64,000 nt of DNA from Alphaproteobacteria bacterium (GCA_019695395.1 JAIBAD010000002.1:1-64000); one strand, 5' to 3'. Counted from the first letter of the stretch, positions 34,758 to 44,427 are shown. Numbers and translations are program-made. Notes: generated from the sequence alone by a model not told the origin.

Positions 34758-36107
34758 TTATTTACCTATACAGAATTCTTTAAAAACAACATCCAAAAGA
34801 TCCTCGATATTGACCGCTCCTGTAATTTTACCCAGCGTGCGCAAAGCTAGGCGCAGATCCTCTGCAATCATTTCTTCAGTTTCGGTGGTCAAAGCACGAT
34901 GAATAGAATCGTGACATTCTTGTAAAGCATTCTGGTGTCGTTGTCGAGTAAAAGCAGGAATTTCATAGGAATTTTTACCAAGATAATAATTAATCATCTG
35001 AGAAAATTGGTTATGAAAAGAATCAAGACCCAAATTTTCCTTTAAGCTTATAAAAACCGGCTTGGTTGAAAGAGTTGGAAAAATTTTTTGATAATCAATA
35101 TGTCTATTTTTTAAAAGATCTATTTTATTAAAAACAATCAAGGTTTGTGGATCAATAAGATCAACTAACCTTTGATCTAGATTAGATAGATTATCAACGT
35201 CAATAAGAATAATTTTTAGATCTGCTTCATAAGCTCGATCCAGACTTCGTTTTATGGCTTCATTTTCAATAGGGTGCTTAGTTTTATGAATGCCGGCTGT
35301 ATCACATAGCAAAATAGGAATCCCATCTAAATCCATTTTTATTTCGATACTATCTCTGGTTGTTCCAGCAATTGGGGATGTAATCGCTGTTTCTTTCTGG
35401 GTTAAATAATTTAAAAATGTAGATTTTCCGGCATTAGGTGGGCCAAATAAAACAATTTTAATCCCATCACGAATATGAATCCCGCGTTTATCTTGAAGAT
35501 GGGAAGCAATTTGGTGTTTTAATTCTTGCAAAGAAATAAAAATTTTTTCTTTTAAATCCTGGGGTAAATCTTCATCCGGAAAATCAATTAATGCTTCAAA
35601 TTGAGCCAAAGCATAAAGAAGAATATGCCGCCATTTTTGATAAAGATTAGATAATTGTCCCTGATATTGTTGAAATGCTTGACGATGTTGGGCAACTGTT
35701 TCTGCAGCAACAAGATCTGCCAGTCCTTCAACTTTAGTTAAATCTAATTTTTGATTATAGAAAGCTCTTTTTGTGAATTCTCCCGCTTCTGCCATTCTTG
35801 TTTGGCCAAATGTTTGAAGAGCATCAAAAAATAAATTTAAAACTGCGGGTCCCCCATGAAGATGAAATTCAACACTATCTTCTCCCGTAAAACTTTTGGG
35901 GCCTGGAAACCACAAGATAAGAGCTTGATCAATAATTTGTTGGTCGCTGGGGTGATAGAGATATCTTAAACTTGCCAGCCTAGCCTGTGGCACAGTTTTT
36001 TTGGTTAAGGTTTCTAAAATGATAGCAGATTGCGGTCCTGAAACACGAACCACCGAAATAGCAGATTTCCCCATACCGGATGCAAGTGCAAAAATAGTAT
36101 CAGTCAT
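34758..36107 (-). CDS. mnmE: tRNA modification GTPase MnmE
   Basis: K+-stimulated GTPase that, with MnmG, modifies U34 of certain tRNAs. The N-terminal tetrahydrofolate-binding domain (about 1-118) has GEDSVEFHLHGG and the AEAGEFTKRAFYNQKLDLTKVEGLADL region; the G domain has the P-loop GPPNAGKS at 222-229, AGTTRD and DTAGIH, and a NKIDLL motif; the C-terminus ends CIGK with Cys446, as required. Length 449 is normal. First gene of the mnmE-mnmG-rsmG-parA-parB run. Confidence 0.97.
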   Translation of the reverse strand: MTDTIFALASGMGKSAISVVRVSGPQSAIILETLTKKTVPQARLASLRYLYHPSDQQIIDQALILWFPGPKSFTGEDSVEFHLHGGPAVLNLFFDALQTFGQTRMAEAGEFTKRAFYNQKLDLTKVEGLADLVAAETVAQHRQAFQQYQGQLSNLYQKWRHILLYALAQFEALIDFPDEDLPQDLKEKIFISLQELKHQIASHLQDKRGIHIRDGIKIVLFGPPNAGKSTFLNYLTQKETAITSPIAGTTRDSIEIKMDLDGIPILLCDTAGIHKTKHPIENEAIKRSLDRAYEADLKIILIDVDNLSNLDQRLVDLIDPQTLIVFNKIDLLKNRHIDYQKIFPTLSTKPVFISLKENLGLDSFHNQFSQMINYYLGKNSYEIPAFTRQRHQNALQECHDSIHRALTTETEEMIAEDLRLALRTLGKITGAVNIEDLLDVVFKEFCIGK

Positions 36108-36133
36108 AAAAGGACGAAGATTATTAAACCCTA

Positions 36134-36475
36134 TTAATTTTTATCAAGAAGCAATCTTGTAACCACTTTACCTTGTTTTAAATGGGTATCTAAGATTTCT
36201 TCAACATCTTCGATAGTTTGATAATGATACCATACGCCTGCAGGATAAATAACCATAACAGGACCTTTTTCGCACTGATCAAGACATCCAGAATTATTAA
36301 TGCGCACATCGGAAAGGCCAATTTCCTTTGCCCTTGCTTTCATATAATTTCGAAGCTTTTCAGAATTTTTATTAAGACAACATCCGCGGGGATGCTGATC
36401 TGGTCTTTGGTTTGTGCAGCAAAAGACATGCTGGTTATAAATATTTTGTGAGTTCTCAATTTGTTCTTTTGACAT
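36134..36475 (-). CDS. thioredoxin-like [2Fe-2S] ferredoxin
   Basis: A 113-residue small iron-sulphur protein of the thioredoxin-fold ferredoxin group (NuoE-like). HVFCCTNQRPDQHPRGCC near 16-33 and SGCLDQCEKGPVMVIYPAGVWY near 62-83 hold the cluster ligands: Cys20, Cys33 (or the neighbours Cys19 and Cys32), Cys64 and Cys68. Such proteins carry a [2Fe-2S] cluster; physiological partners are unknown. The gene is 26 bases downstream of mnmE's start side, i.e. just upstream of mnmE in the same direction, and after the DUF6489 gene. Confidence 0.88.
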   Translation of the reverse strand: MSKEQIENSQNIYNQHVFCCTNQRPDQHPRGCCLNKNSEKLRNYMKARAKEIGLSDVRINNSGCLDQCEKGPVMVIYPAGVWYHYQTIEDVEEILDTHLKQGKVVTRLLLDKN

Positions 36476-36497
36476 GATAACCTATAAAATATGGAAA

Positions 36498-36737
36498 TTA
36501 CTTTTTAAAGTTTGAAGAAAAAAAATCTTTAAAGTAATTCTGCATAACATCTGTTTGTTGTAAACCATTATTCAACCATTGTTGCATCATGGTGGTCATA
36601 TCTATTTTACCAAGACCTTCTTTCATTTTTTTTTGGGCTTCTTTGATAAAATCATTTTGCAAAGGCTCAAAATCGATCATACCTAAAAATTGCCGTGCCT
36701 CTTTGGGATCACATTCAATATCAATTTTTATTTTCAT
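36498..36737 (-). CDS. DUF6489-like small alphaproteobacterial protein
   Basis: A 79-residue cytosolic protein. The start MKIKIDIECDPKEARQFLGMIDFEPLQ and the following amphipathic helices (KEAQKKMKEGLGKIDMTTMMQQWL-NNGLQQ) match the pattern I recall for DUF6489, a family of short alphaproteobacterial proteins without known function. The frame opens further up at a TTG, but the ATG at 36737 has AAGGA seven bases before it and is chosen. It is followed by the ferredoxin gene after 22 bases and may share its transcript. The family call is from memory of the pattern. Confidence 0.7.
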   Translation of the reverse strand: MKIKIDIECDPKEARQFLGMIDFEPLQNDFIKEAQKKMKEGLGKIDMTTMMQQWLNNGLQQTDVMQNYFKDFFSSNFKK

Positions 36738-36882
36738 CAGCAAATCCTTTCTTACTTGACCTCTTTAAAGATACAATATTTACTTTATTTTTTAAATTGA
36801 CTTAATTTTATAACAAGATACCTTCCAGCTTTGAATTATTCATGGAGAATTTTTCCTTGAAGAAGATGGGGAATTTATAATC

Positions 36883-37581
36883 ATGGCGGATATAAAGATT
36901 ACAAGCAAGGATGGAGTTTTTTCTGCTTACTTGGCTGAGCCTAAGGAAAAGCAAGAAAGAAATGCCACCATTATTGTTATTCAAGAAATTTTTGGGGTAA
37001 ATCAAACTATGCGTGCCCTATGTGATGAATGGGCCTTGCAAGGATATCGGGCAATTTGCCCAGATTTGTTTTGGCGGCAAGAACCAAATCTTCAATTAAA
37101 TGATCATATTGATGAAGATCGGCAAAAAGCTTTTGCCCTTTACAGCGAATTTGATGAAGATAAAGCCATTGAAGATTTAAAATCTGTCTTGGCTTATTGT
37201 AAATCACTACCTGATTCTAATGGTAAGATTGGAAGTGTTGGGCATTGTTTAGGGGGCAAGCTTGCCTATTTAATGGCAACACGAAGTGATATTGATTGTA
37301 GTGTTGGATATTATGGTGTTGGTATAGAAAAAGCTTTAAAAGAAGTTAAAATGATCAGAAGACCGTTGCTTCTTCATATTGCTGAAGAAGATGAATTTGT
37401 ATCTAAAGATGCCCAATCAGAAATTATGGTAGCTTTAGCAGGTCGCCCGCACATTCAAGTTTATAGTTATCCTTTGGTCCATCATGCGTTTGCCAGACGT
37501 GGGGGCGATCATTGGAATCAAGAAGCGGCCCAATTGGCTGACCAACGCACAAGAGAATTTTTTGAAGAAAATCTTCAATAG
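36883..37581 (+). CDS. dienelactone hydrolase family protein
   Basis: A 232-residue alpha/beta hydrolase. The nucleophile elbow is GHCLGG (Cys, as in dienelactone hydrolase), with the acidic residue in AEEDEFV and the His in HHAFARRGGDHW, completing a Cys-Asp-His triad; the IVIQEIFGVNQTMRALCD segment with QE is the family's early motif. No signal peptide, so cytosolic. A decayed gene follows directly. A general esterase or lactonase role is likely; there is no aromatic degradation pathway nearby. Confidence 0.9.
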   Translation: MADIKITSKDGVFSAYLAEPKEKQERNATIIVIQEIFGVNQTMRALCDEWALQGYRAICPDLFWRQEPNLQLNDHIDEDRQKAFALYSEFDEDKAIEDLKSVLAYCKSLPDSNGKIGSVGHCLGGKLAYLMATRSDIDCSVGYYGVGIEKALKEVKMIRRPLLLHIAEEDEFVSKDAQSEIMVALAGRPHIQVYSYPLVHHAFARRGGDHWNQEAAQLADQRTREFFEENLQ

Positions 37582-37873
37582 AGAATTTTATAAATAAAGC
37601 TATCGAGATTTTATCCTATACTTTAAAATCAACTCCCCGTGGTGATTTTCACAAAATTATGCAGGAAACTAATGTTTCCTTACATAAAAATGGGAATAGA
37701 AATTATTATTTTGGTAATTCTCTATATACCCCAGATAGGTTATTATTAATTCGAGCTTATAAAGATTTAAAACAACTTAATTTGTTGGAAGATCGTTTTT
37801 ATGGAAGTGATGTTTGAAAAAAGGGCCACGTACTGATGAACGCATAGTACCTAGTTTCAAAATCGTCATGTAG
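37582..37873 (+). pseudogene. decayed gene remnant, frameshifted and start-less
   Basis: After the hydrolase stop, one frame stays open for about 78 codons to a TGA at 37815-37817 with coding-like codon use, but it has no ATG, GTG or TTG until an internal ATG at 37659. Its residues include STPRGDFHKIMQE, NRNYYFGNSLYTPDR and LLEDRFYGSDV. The adjacent frame then continues in register from 37814 for 19 residues (KKGPRTDERIVPSFKIVM) to a TAG at 37871. A single lost base near 37812-37815 would join the two into one C-terminal fragment of about 97 residues. No family was recognised. Alternatives: a 52-residue gene starting at 37659, or chance. Confidence 0.42.
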
Positions 37874-37941
37874 GCCAATCTAGATAGTTAAAGAGTTAAC
37901 ATTCTATAATGAATAAATTTTTATAAATTTAAAGTTTTGAA

Positions 37942-38919
37942 ATGAAAACTAAAAGAATATATATTGATACTTATGGCAAACCAGATGTTTTACGTTATGG
38001 TGACATAGCTATTGATGAACCCGGTATAAATGATGTGCTTATTCACCACAAAGCAATAGGTGTTAATTATATAGATATTTATCATCGCACGGGACTTTAT
38101 CCTGTATCCTTGCCAAGTGGATTAGGTTTAGAGGGTGTTGGTATTATTGAAGCTGTTGGCAAAAAGGTAAAAGATTTATCTGTTGGTGACCGTGTGGGGT
38201 ATGCATCTGCCCCTATTGGGGCTTATGCCGAAAAAAGAATAATGCCCGCAGACCGATTGGTTAAACTTCCAGATTTTTTATCTGATGATGAAGCTGCCAC
38301 AATAATGTTACGGGGATTAACGGTTGAATATCTGGTCCGTCGTACGTTTAGTTTAGAAGCCCATCATACTCTATTGCTTCAAGCCGCAGCAGGGGGGCTT
38401 GGTTTATTATTATGTCAGTGGGCAAAATATATAGGAGCAACAGTTATTGGAACTGTAGGATCAAAAGAAAAATATGAAAAAGCTAAAATGGCCGGATGCG
38501 ATCATGTTATAATATCTTCAGAAGAAGATATCGCACAAAAGGTTAGGTTATTTACAAATGATCAAGGGGTTGATGTCGTTTATGATGGGGTTGGTAAAGC
38601 AACTTTTGAAAATTCTCTGGACTGTCTTAAACCCCGGGGATTAATGGTAAGTTTTGGTAATGCGTCGGGTCCTGTGGGTCAAGTTGATTTAGCTATGCTT
38701 AATAAAAAAGGTTCTTTGTTTTTAACACGACCATCCTTGGCCCATTACACATTAACAAGACAAGAGTTATTGGAAGGTGCAGATGCCCTTTTTGATGTTT
38801 TAAAGAAAGGTGCCGTGAAAACCCAGTTGGCTTACCGTTATCCACTAAAAGATGCGGGTTTAGCCCACAAAATGTTAGAATCAAGGAAAGTGACAGGTTC
38901 AATCATTCTAACAGTTTAA
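37942..38919 (+). CDS. NADPH:quinone oxidoreductase, zeta-crystallin type
   Basis: A 325-residue member of the zinc-free medium-chain dehydrogenase/reductase family. The start (YGKPDVLRYGDIAIDEPG, then VNYIDIYHRTGLYP), the GLEGVGIIEAVGKKV strand and the Rossmann loop AAAGGLGLLLCQWAK are typical of Qor; the catalytic zinc Cys/His ligands are missing, as expected. It reduces quinones by one electron using NADPH, in the cytosol. It stands alone between the decayed gene and holA, with which it is convergent. Confidence 0.92.
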   Translation: MKTKRIYIDTYGKPDVLRYGDIAIDEPGINDVLIHHKAIGVNYIDIYHRTGLYPVSLPSGLGLEGVGIIEAVGKKVKDLSVGDRVGYASAPIGAYAEKRIMPADRLVKLPDFLSDDEAATIMLRGLTVEYLVRRTFSLEAHHTLLLQAAAGGLGLLLCQWAKYIGATVIGTVGSKEKYEKAKMAGCDHVIISSEEDIAQKVRLFTNDQGVDVVYDGVGKATFENSLDCLKPRGLMVSFGNASGPVGQVDLAMLNKKGSLFLTRPSLAHYTLTRQELLEGADALFDVLKKGAVKTQLAYRYPLKDAGLAHKMLESRKVTGSIILTV

Positions 38920-38950
38920 TTTTAAATTAAACTATACTTTTATATAGAAT

Positions 38951-40006
38951 CTATTTTATACGAGCTATTTTATAAAGGGTTTGTTGGCATAAGGCATCCA
39001 TAGGAAACCCAGTTTTTTTACATTCTTTTTCGGCATCAATAAGATAGCTAAAGATAGATATGATATGGTCAAAGGACCAGGCATTAACCTGTTTACAAAA
39101 ACGCTCTTTCATTTTAAAGAAAACGGGTGGTTTTAAAAGAAGCAAAGCTTTATCAAGATTAGGTGTATTAATCAAAGAGATTTTAACGGTTAAGATTCTT
39201 AAAAAATGTCGATTTATAGATCGTAAAATGGTGATGGGATTGTGACCATCACTAAGACATTTGTAAAAAATTTGATCAAGATTTGAAAGATTATTATCCC
39301 CCACCGCATATACTAAAGAATCTAAGGAAAAACCAAGATTATCACTATAACATTCTATAATGTTTTTGGAGGTTAAGGGTAAAGATGGCTTAGGATCATG
39401 ATGATAAAGGGCAATTTTTTCAATTTCTGAACGGGTAATTCCACGATCACTGCTTACATTTTCCCCGCTCAAATTTTCTTTTAAAAAAGACAGGGCTTCT
39501 TGGTTAAGTGAAAGGTTATATTGCTTTAATTGGGTTTTGATCAATTGTTCTAAGGCACTTCCTTCATCATGATAACACGCAAGCGCTGCCCCAAAATCTG
39601 ATGTTTCAAATAATTTTCTTAAAGTAGATTTAGGGCCAAGATCACCTGCTGTCACCAAAATAAATGAACCTGATGGCGGACTAGATAAAGATGTAAGAGA
39701 GTTAAAAAAATGATCAATTAAAGAGGTTATTTTATCTGTCGCATCTATCAGTCTAATTAATCGTCTTCCCCCCATCATAGGAATTTCAAAAAAACTATCG
39801 GATAAAAGACTTGGGTCATCTGACAATTGTGATACAGAAAGATCAATAATACGAAAAGGATCTGTTATATCATCAACAATTGCTTTGGCAATTAAATTGG
39901 CCCGCTCTAATTTAACACCCGTATCGGGTCCGTAAACTAAGGTTGCGCAAAATCTTTTATCAGGATTTTTAGCAAAACTATCAGCAGAATAAGAAGTAAT
40001 TTTCAT
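38951..40006 (-). CDS. holA: DNA polymerase III delta subunit
   Basis: Clamp-loader subunit that opens the beta clamp. The 351-residue protein shows the HolA layout: an N-terminal strand with LVYGPDTGVKLERANLIAKAI (no functional P-loop, as usual), the DPFRIIDLS and SDSFFEIPMMGGRRLIRL segments, and a C-terminal helical domain with FYKCLSDGHNPITILRSINRHFLRI. It lies downstream of lptE and leuS, the usual alphaproteobacterial order near parAB. Confidence 0.93.
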   Translation of the reverse strand: MKITSYSADSFAKNPDKRFCATLVYGPDTGVKLERANLIAKAIVDDITDPFRIIDLSVSQLSDDPSLLSDSFFEIPMMGGRRLIRLIDATDKITSLIDHFFNSLTSLSSPPSGSFILVTAGDLGPKSTLRKLFETSDFGAALACYHDEGSALEQLIKTQLKQYNLSLNQEALSFLKENLSGENVSSDRGITRSEIEKIALYHHDPKPSLPLTSKNIIECYSDNLGFSLDSLVYAVGDNNLSNLDQIFYKCLSDGHNPITILRSINRHFLRILTVKISLINTPNLDKALLLLKPPVFFKMKERFCKQVNAWSFDHIISIFSYLIDAEKECKKTGFPMDALCQQTLYKIARIK

Positions 40007-40053
40007 AACTATTTAATCGAAAAGCTTTTTCAAACATCATGATGATTTTTAAA

Positions 40054-40572
40054 TCAAGGCTTTGTTGTTTCAGATAAAAAAGCAGCAAGTCTGTTACGTA
40101 TCGTTTCACTTAATTCAATGGCCCCTCTTCGATATGCTTCTTTGGCTGAAGAAGCAGATGCAAAAGCTGAGGTTAGATAATTGTAATTGGTAAAAGATTG
40201 AACTCTACCTTTAGTTAAAATTTGATTTGTTTGGATATTTTTTAATGTATATAAGGCAGTTAATGTATAATTAACCCTCGTGGCTGTTTCATCGCGTGTA
40301 AACCCAACTTCATCCTCATCAGATTCTAAAGTGACATCAAGTTGATATAATGGATAACGAGGTGGACCAGAAGGGTTAAGCCTATCCCGCAAATTATTAT
40401 AAAGGATTTGCCCCGTCCGATTAGCAATCGATGATATTTTTATGGCTGCCAATAATTTTACAATAGATGTATCATCATGCTTTTGATATTGATACATAGG
40501 GTGAAATCCACAATTGTTTAAAAAAACACTGATCACTATACATAATAAAAATTGCCAAAATCTGTGGATCAT
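40054..40572 (-). CDS. lptE: LPS assembly lipoprotein LptE
   Basis: Outer-membrane lipoprotein that plugs the LptD barrel for lipopolysaccharide export. The signal ends in FLNNC and the mature start is CGFHPMY, the hallmark of LptE in this class. A later VGFTRDETATRVNYTLTALYTL segment is typical. Length 172 is normal. It starts eight bases after leuS and precedes holA by about 47 bases, the conserved leuS-lptE-holA cluster. Confidence 0.92.
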   Translation of the reverse strand: MIHRFWQFLLCIVISVFLNNCGFHPMYQYQKHDDTSIVKLLAAIKISSIANRTGQILYNNLRDRLNPSGPPRYPLYQLDVTLESDEDEVGFTRDETATRVNYTLTALYTLKNIQTNQILTKGRVQSFTNYNYLTSAFASASSAKEAYRRGAIELSETIRNRLAAFLSETTKP

Positions 40573-40580
40573 TATGGTTC

Positions 40581-43145
40581 CTAGATAACTATATTGACGA
40601 TACGATTAACAACAACAATAATTTTTTTGATAGGTTTTCCTTCAAAAGATTTTTTAAATTGGATATTTTCTAACGCCAATGTTTCAAGCTCTTTAGCCGA
40701 TAAATTATTTGGAACATCCACCGTTGCTTTAAGTTTGCCATTAAGTTGCAAGGCAATAGTAACCTTAGTTTCTTGCAATAAATCTTTATTAAAAGATGGC
40801 CAAGCTGTTTCTGCAACTAAAGAAGAATGTCCAAGTTTTTGCCAAATTTCTTCAGCAAGATGGGGCATCATCGGAGATATAAGTAAACATAAAGCTTCTA
40901 AAGCTTCACGAAGAACAAGGCCTTGATCTTGATCTTTACTTTGACTTTTAAATTCTTCAATGGCGTTGACAAGTTCATGAATACGCGCAACCGCACGATT
41001 GAAATGAAATTTTTCTATATCCTCCCCAACGGCACAAATTGTTTTATGAACAATATGACGTAATTTTTGATTCTGATCATTAAGGGTAGATGGAATTGGC
41101 ACCCCTATTTTAGAGAGCATGGGATAAGATTCATCAACAAGGCGCCATAATTTTTGGTTAAAACGCCAAGCCCCTTGAATACCGGCATCGGTCCATTCCA
41201 AATCCCGTTCTGGGGGGCTATCTGATAAAATAAACCATCTGGCTGTATCTGCCCCATAAAGATCAATAATATGGTTTGGATCAACCACATTTTTTTTCGA
41301 TTTGCTCATTTTCTCGGACCTGCCTCTATGGACAGGTTGACCGGTTTTTTCATGAATATATTGTGTATTTTCTTTTTTTACTTCATCAGGATATAACCAA
41401 TTTCCTGAAAGATCCCGGTAGGTTTCATGACATACCATACCTTGGGTAAATAAACCTTGGAAAGGTTCCTCTAAATCAACATATCCACAATCTTTAAGGG
41501 CTTTGGTAAAGAATCTTGCGTAAAGAAGATGCAAAATAGCATGTTCAATTCCACCTATATATTGGTCAACAGGTAGCCAATGCTTAATAGCTTTTTTATC
41601 CAAAGGATTGGGTGCTGTTTGGGGCGTACAAAATCTGATAAAATACCAAGATGATTCAAAAAAGGTATCCAGTGTATCTGTTTCTCTTTGGGCTTTTGTT
41701 TGACATTTGGGGCATAAAACGTGTTTCCAGGTTGGATGATGATCCAAAGGATTACCTGGTTTATTAAATTCAACATCATCAGGTAATAAAACAGGAAGAT
41801 CATTATCAGGTATAGCAACAGGTCCACATTGTGGACAATGAATAATGGGTATGGGGCATCCCCAATAACGTTGTCGTGAAATTCCCCAATCGCGTAAGCG
41901 ATAGATGGTGGTACCTTCGCCCTGGCCTATTTCTTTTAATTTTTGGATAATTTTTTTCTTGGCTTCATCGGTTGACATACCATCAAGAAAAGAAGAATTA
42001 ATCATAACCCCTTTATCAGTGAAAGGTATTTTAGGTGATTCGGATGATGTGGAATGATCAGGAATCACAACTGTTTTAATAGGTAATTTGTAAAGAGTTG
42101 CAAATTCAAAATCACGTTGATCATGGGCAGGGCATCCAAAAAGAGCACCTGTTCCATAATCCATCATCACGAAATTGGCAATATAAACAGGTAAATATAA
42201 ATTAGGTATAAAAGGATGTTGAACCTTAAGATCTGTATCGATGCCCTTTTTTTCGATTGTACTTATGGCTGATTCTTGGGTGGATGATTGATTAACAATT
42301 TTAATAAAATTTTGGACGGCAGAATTATGGGCAGCAATCTTTTGGGCCAAAGGATGATGGGCAGAAATAGCTATAAAAGATGCCCCAAATAATGTTTCTG
42401 GCCGGGTCGAAAAGACTTCAATAAAATCTTGGCTATCCGATAGATTAAAGCGGATTTTTGCCCCCATGGATTGACCAATCCAATTTTCTTGCATTAATCT
42501 AACTTTTTCTGGCCATCCCTCTAATTTTTCTAAATCTTTTAAAAGGGCATTTGTTTTATCAGTAATTTTAAAGAACCATTGGGGCAATTCACGTTTTTCG
42601 ACCAAGGCCCCTGAACGCCACCCTCTTCCTTCGATAACTTGTTCATTGGCTAAAACTGTTTGATCAACAGGATCCCAATTTACAATTCCCTTTTTTTGAT
42701 AAATAAGATTATGGCGATAAAAATCCAGGAACATTTTTTGTTCATAACGGTAATAGTCAGGATGACATGTTGCAATTTCCCTGGACCAATCTATAGATAA
42801 CCCCATAGATTTAAGTTGCTCCCGCATCGTTTTAATATTTTGGTAGGTCCAAGTTTTAGGATGAACATTTTGGGCAATGGCCGCATTTTCTGCGGGTAAT
42901 CCAAAAGCATCCCATCCCATAGGATGCAAAACATTATACCCTTGGGCCCGCTTATAACGGGCAATAACATCACCCAGCGTATAATTACGGACATGCCCCA
43001 TATGGATTCGCCCAGATGGATAAGGAAACATTTCCAACACATAATATTTAGGCCTAGAATAGGATAAATCGCTTTCAAAACAGTGACGATCAAGCCAAAT
43101 TTTTTGCCATTTTATTTCTGATTCTTTAAAATTATACCGCGACAT
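40581..43145 (-). CDS. leuS: leucyl-tRNA synthetase
   Basis: Class I synthetase charging tRNA-Leu. In 854 residues: HIGH motif as HMGH at 48-51, the editing (CP1) domain with [13 protein letters not shown] and the [22 protein letters not shown] region, a zinc-like Cys cluster (CPQCG and CPKCQ), KMSKS in [15 protein letters not shown], and an anticodon-binding C-terminal domain. Length is normal for the bacterial enzyme. It lies between the DUF3576 lipoprotein gene and lptE. Confidence 0.97.
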   Translation of the reverse strand: MSRYNFKESEIKWQKIWLDRHCFESDLSYSRPKYYVLEMFPYPSGRIHMGHVRNYTLGDVIARYKRAQGYNVLHPMGWDAFGLPAENAAIAQNVHPKTWTYQNIKTMREQLKSMGLSIDWSREIATCHPDYYRYEQKMFLDFYRHNLIYQKKGIVNWDPVDQTVLANEQVIEGRGWRSGALVEKRELPQWFFKITDKTNALLKDLEKLEGWPEKVRLMQENWIGQSMGAKIRFNLSDSQDFIEVFSTRPETLFGASFIAISAHHPLAQKIAAHNSAVQNFIKIVNQSSTQESAISTIEKKGIDTDLKVQHPFIPNLYLPVYIANFVMMDYGTGALFGCPAHDQRDFEFATLYKLPIKTVVIPDHSTSSESPKIPFTDKGVMINSSFLDGMSTDEAKKKIIQKLKEIGQGEGTTIYRLRDWGISRQRYWGCPIPIIHCPQCGPVAIPDNDLPVLLPDDVEFNKPGNPLDHHPTWKHVLCPKCQTKAQRETDTLDTFFESSWYFIRFCTPQTAPNPLDKKAIKHWLPVDQYIGGIEHAILHLLYARFFTKALKDCGYVDLEEPFQGLFTQGMVCHETYRDLSGNWLYPDEVKKENTQYIHEKTGQPVHRGRSEKMSKSKKNVVDPNHIIDLYGADTARWFILSDSPPERDLEWTDAGIQGAWRFNQKLWRLVDESYPMLSKIGVPIPSTLNDQNQKLRHIVHKTICAVGEDIEKFHFNRAVARIHELVNAIEEFKSQSKDQDQGLVLREALEALCLLISPMMPHLAEEIWQKLGHSSLVAETAWPSFNKDLLQETKVTIALQLNGKLKATVDVPNNLSAKELETLALENIQFKKSFEGKPIKKIIVVVNRIVNIVI

Positions 43146-43166
43146 AAATTTACCCTAAACTATTAA

Positions 43167-43817
43167 TTATTCCCCATTTTGGGCAATACGTAATTCTCGG
43201 GCTTTGACCAGAATGGCATTTTCAAGATTGGTTAATGTGTCATTGCTTACATTACTATCCAACCATTCTTCACCTGTTTTTTCTTGTCGAAAAACGGATG
43301 CGCTAATTCCATCGGCCCGCAAATCCCTACTTAAAATACGCACGTTTACTTTAAATCGTTCATTGGGTGATTCTGGTGGTGAATACCAATCTGTAATAAT
43401 AACCCCCCCAAAAGGATCAGCAGATGCCAAAGGCATGAAAGCAAGCGTATCAATGGCAGCGCGCCATAAAAAACTATTAACGCCTATACCATTTCCTGTA
43501 TTTTCATCTGTGGGTTGATCAGTTTTGCCAAAAAGCTGTAGCCCTTCATCCCCCCAAATTGTACCCGGAGGTTGCTTCGCAGCCCGCCGTCTTTTAGCAC
43601 CACTTGATTCTTCAATGGGGTTATCATAAGTGCCAACCGAAGAACAAGAAACACAATAAAAACTAAGACATATGATAATTAAAAATCGAATCCCCTGTTT
43701 TTTGTTAAAAAGGTGATTAAGAATTGGTTTGATGAGGATTTGATCAAAAACAAAGCTTTTTTTAAAAAAATTGATGAAAAGTAATAAAAGATTACTTAAC
43801 AAACTATTATATTTCAT
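43167..43817 (-). CDS. DUF3576 lipoprotein
   Basis: A 216-residue envelope protein. DUF3576 is recognised from about residue 95: GIGVNSFLWRAAIDTLAFMPLASADPFGGVIITDWYSPPESPNERFKVNV and the VFRQ-W region. Cys58 in YCVSC is a good lipobox, preceded by a hydrophobic segment, but about 40 residues of extra basic and hydrophobic sequence precede the signal. No ATG, GTG or TTG nearer the signal was found, so the start is uncertain or the N-terminus is unusually long. It is the first gene of the leuS-lptE-holA operon, 21 bases before leuS, its usual place. Function unknown, envelope biogenesis by association. Confidence 0.88.
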   Translation of the reverse strand: MKYNSLLSNLLLLFINFFKKSFVFDQILIKPILNHLFNKKQGIRFLIIICLSFYCVSCSSVGTYDNPIEESSGAKRRRAAKQPPGTIWGDEGLQLFGKTDQPTDENTGNGIGVNSFLWRAAIDTLAFMPLASADPFGGVIITDWYSPPESPNERFKVNVRILSRDLRADGISASVFRQEKTGEEWLDSNVSNDTLTNLENAILVKARELRIAQNGE

Positions 43818-44286
43818 ACCAAATCCTTATGATTAATCTGGAAATTAAAATAAATCGAACAAAGGGATTATTTTAACAGTTAACTAGGCTTACTGATTCT
43901 TGAATTTTTAAATTCTATTATAATGACATAAAACAAAATTTTAAGAAAATCTAGAGGTTTCAAATTAAAAAACCTTAAAAAACTGGGTTTTTTTCTTAAA
44001 ACAAGAAAGAATAACTTAGCCCTTAGATAGGTCAAAATCTAAATTTCTTGGATTGTTGATTATTAATTAATTTTTAAACTCTATTCTTTTAAAATTGATT
44101 TAATAATTATTATATTTTTTTGATCTTTTATCAGGTTAGTATACAATAAAAGTATAATATTTTTGAAATGTAGGGGAATTTTCAATTATTTTAATTTTAA
44201 ATTGGGTTTTTTTAAATGGGAAGACAAAATTGTGTCTTGCGCGCAACAGTATTTTTTAAAACCCTTAATTTTTAGTTAAAACATTC

Positions 44287-44314
44287 TTGACCCTGCCTTT
44301 CAACTCTATAGTAT
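44287..44314 (+). promoter_or_regulatory. candidate porin promoter
   Basis: TTGACC (44287-44292) and TAGTAT (44309-44314) with a 16-base spacer. Transcription would start near 44321, giving a leader of about 145 bases that contains the GC-rich structured island. The -10 is only a moderate match. Confidence 0.45.
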
Positions 44315-44359
44315 CGCTAAAGAGCAAGGGTTTTATTCTTGTTAAAGATTAAAATCAAT

Positions 44360-44427
44360 GCACGTCTGGTGACGCCGCAAGGCAAGAATATGGGGGCTGG
44401 CCCTCCAGGTTAAGACGCCAGTCAACC
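44360..44427 (+). ncRNA. GC-rich structured leader or small RNA, unidentified
   Basis: These 68 bases are about 62 percent G+C in a spacer that is otherwise about 25-30 percent. They hold a GCC-GCAA-GGC hairpin with a GNRA tetraloop (44374-44383), a CTGG-CCCT-CCAG hairpin exposing a CCCT loop (44397-44408), and a GGTT / AACC pair (44408-44427). The porin SD (AGGGAAG) follows about 25 bases later and could pair with the CCCT loop. It did not match any riboswitch class I could check from memory (c-di-GMP, cobalamin, TPP, SAM). A cis-regulatory RNA for the porin or a separate sRNA is inferred, not shown. Confidence 0.5.

Noticed and set aside
37831-37860. CTGATGA resembling a hammerhead ribozyme core
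   Set aside because: The second conserved box (GAAA) and the flanking stems are missing; the bases fit better as coding sequence of a decayed gene.
41555-41827. Open frame within leuS on the same strand in another frame
   Set aside because: Lies wholly in a strongly conserved synthetase gene; no SD or family; a shadow frame.
44360-44427. GGTGACGC-like resemblance to a c-di-GMP (GEMM) riboswitch
   Set aside because: The spacing to the upstream conserved segment and the GCAAA-type receptor elements do not fit; kept only as an unidentified structured RNA.
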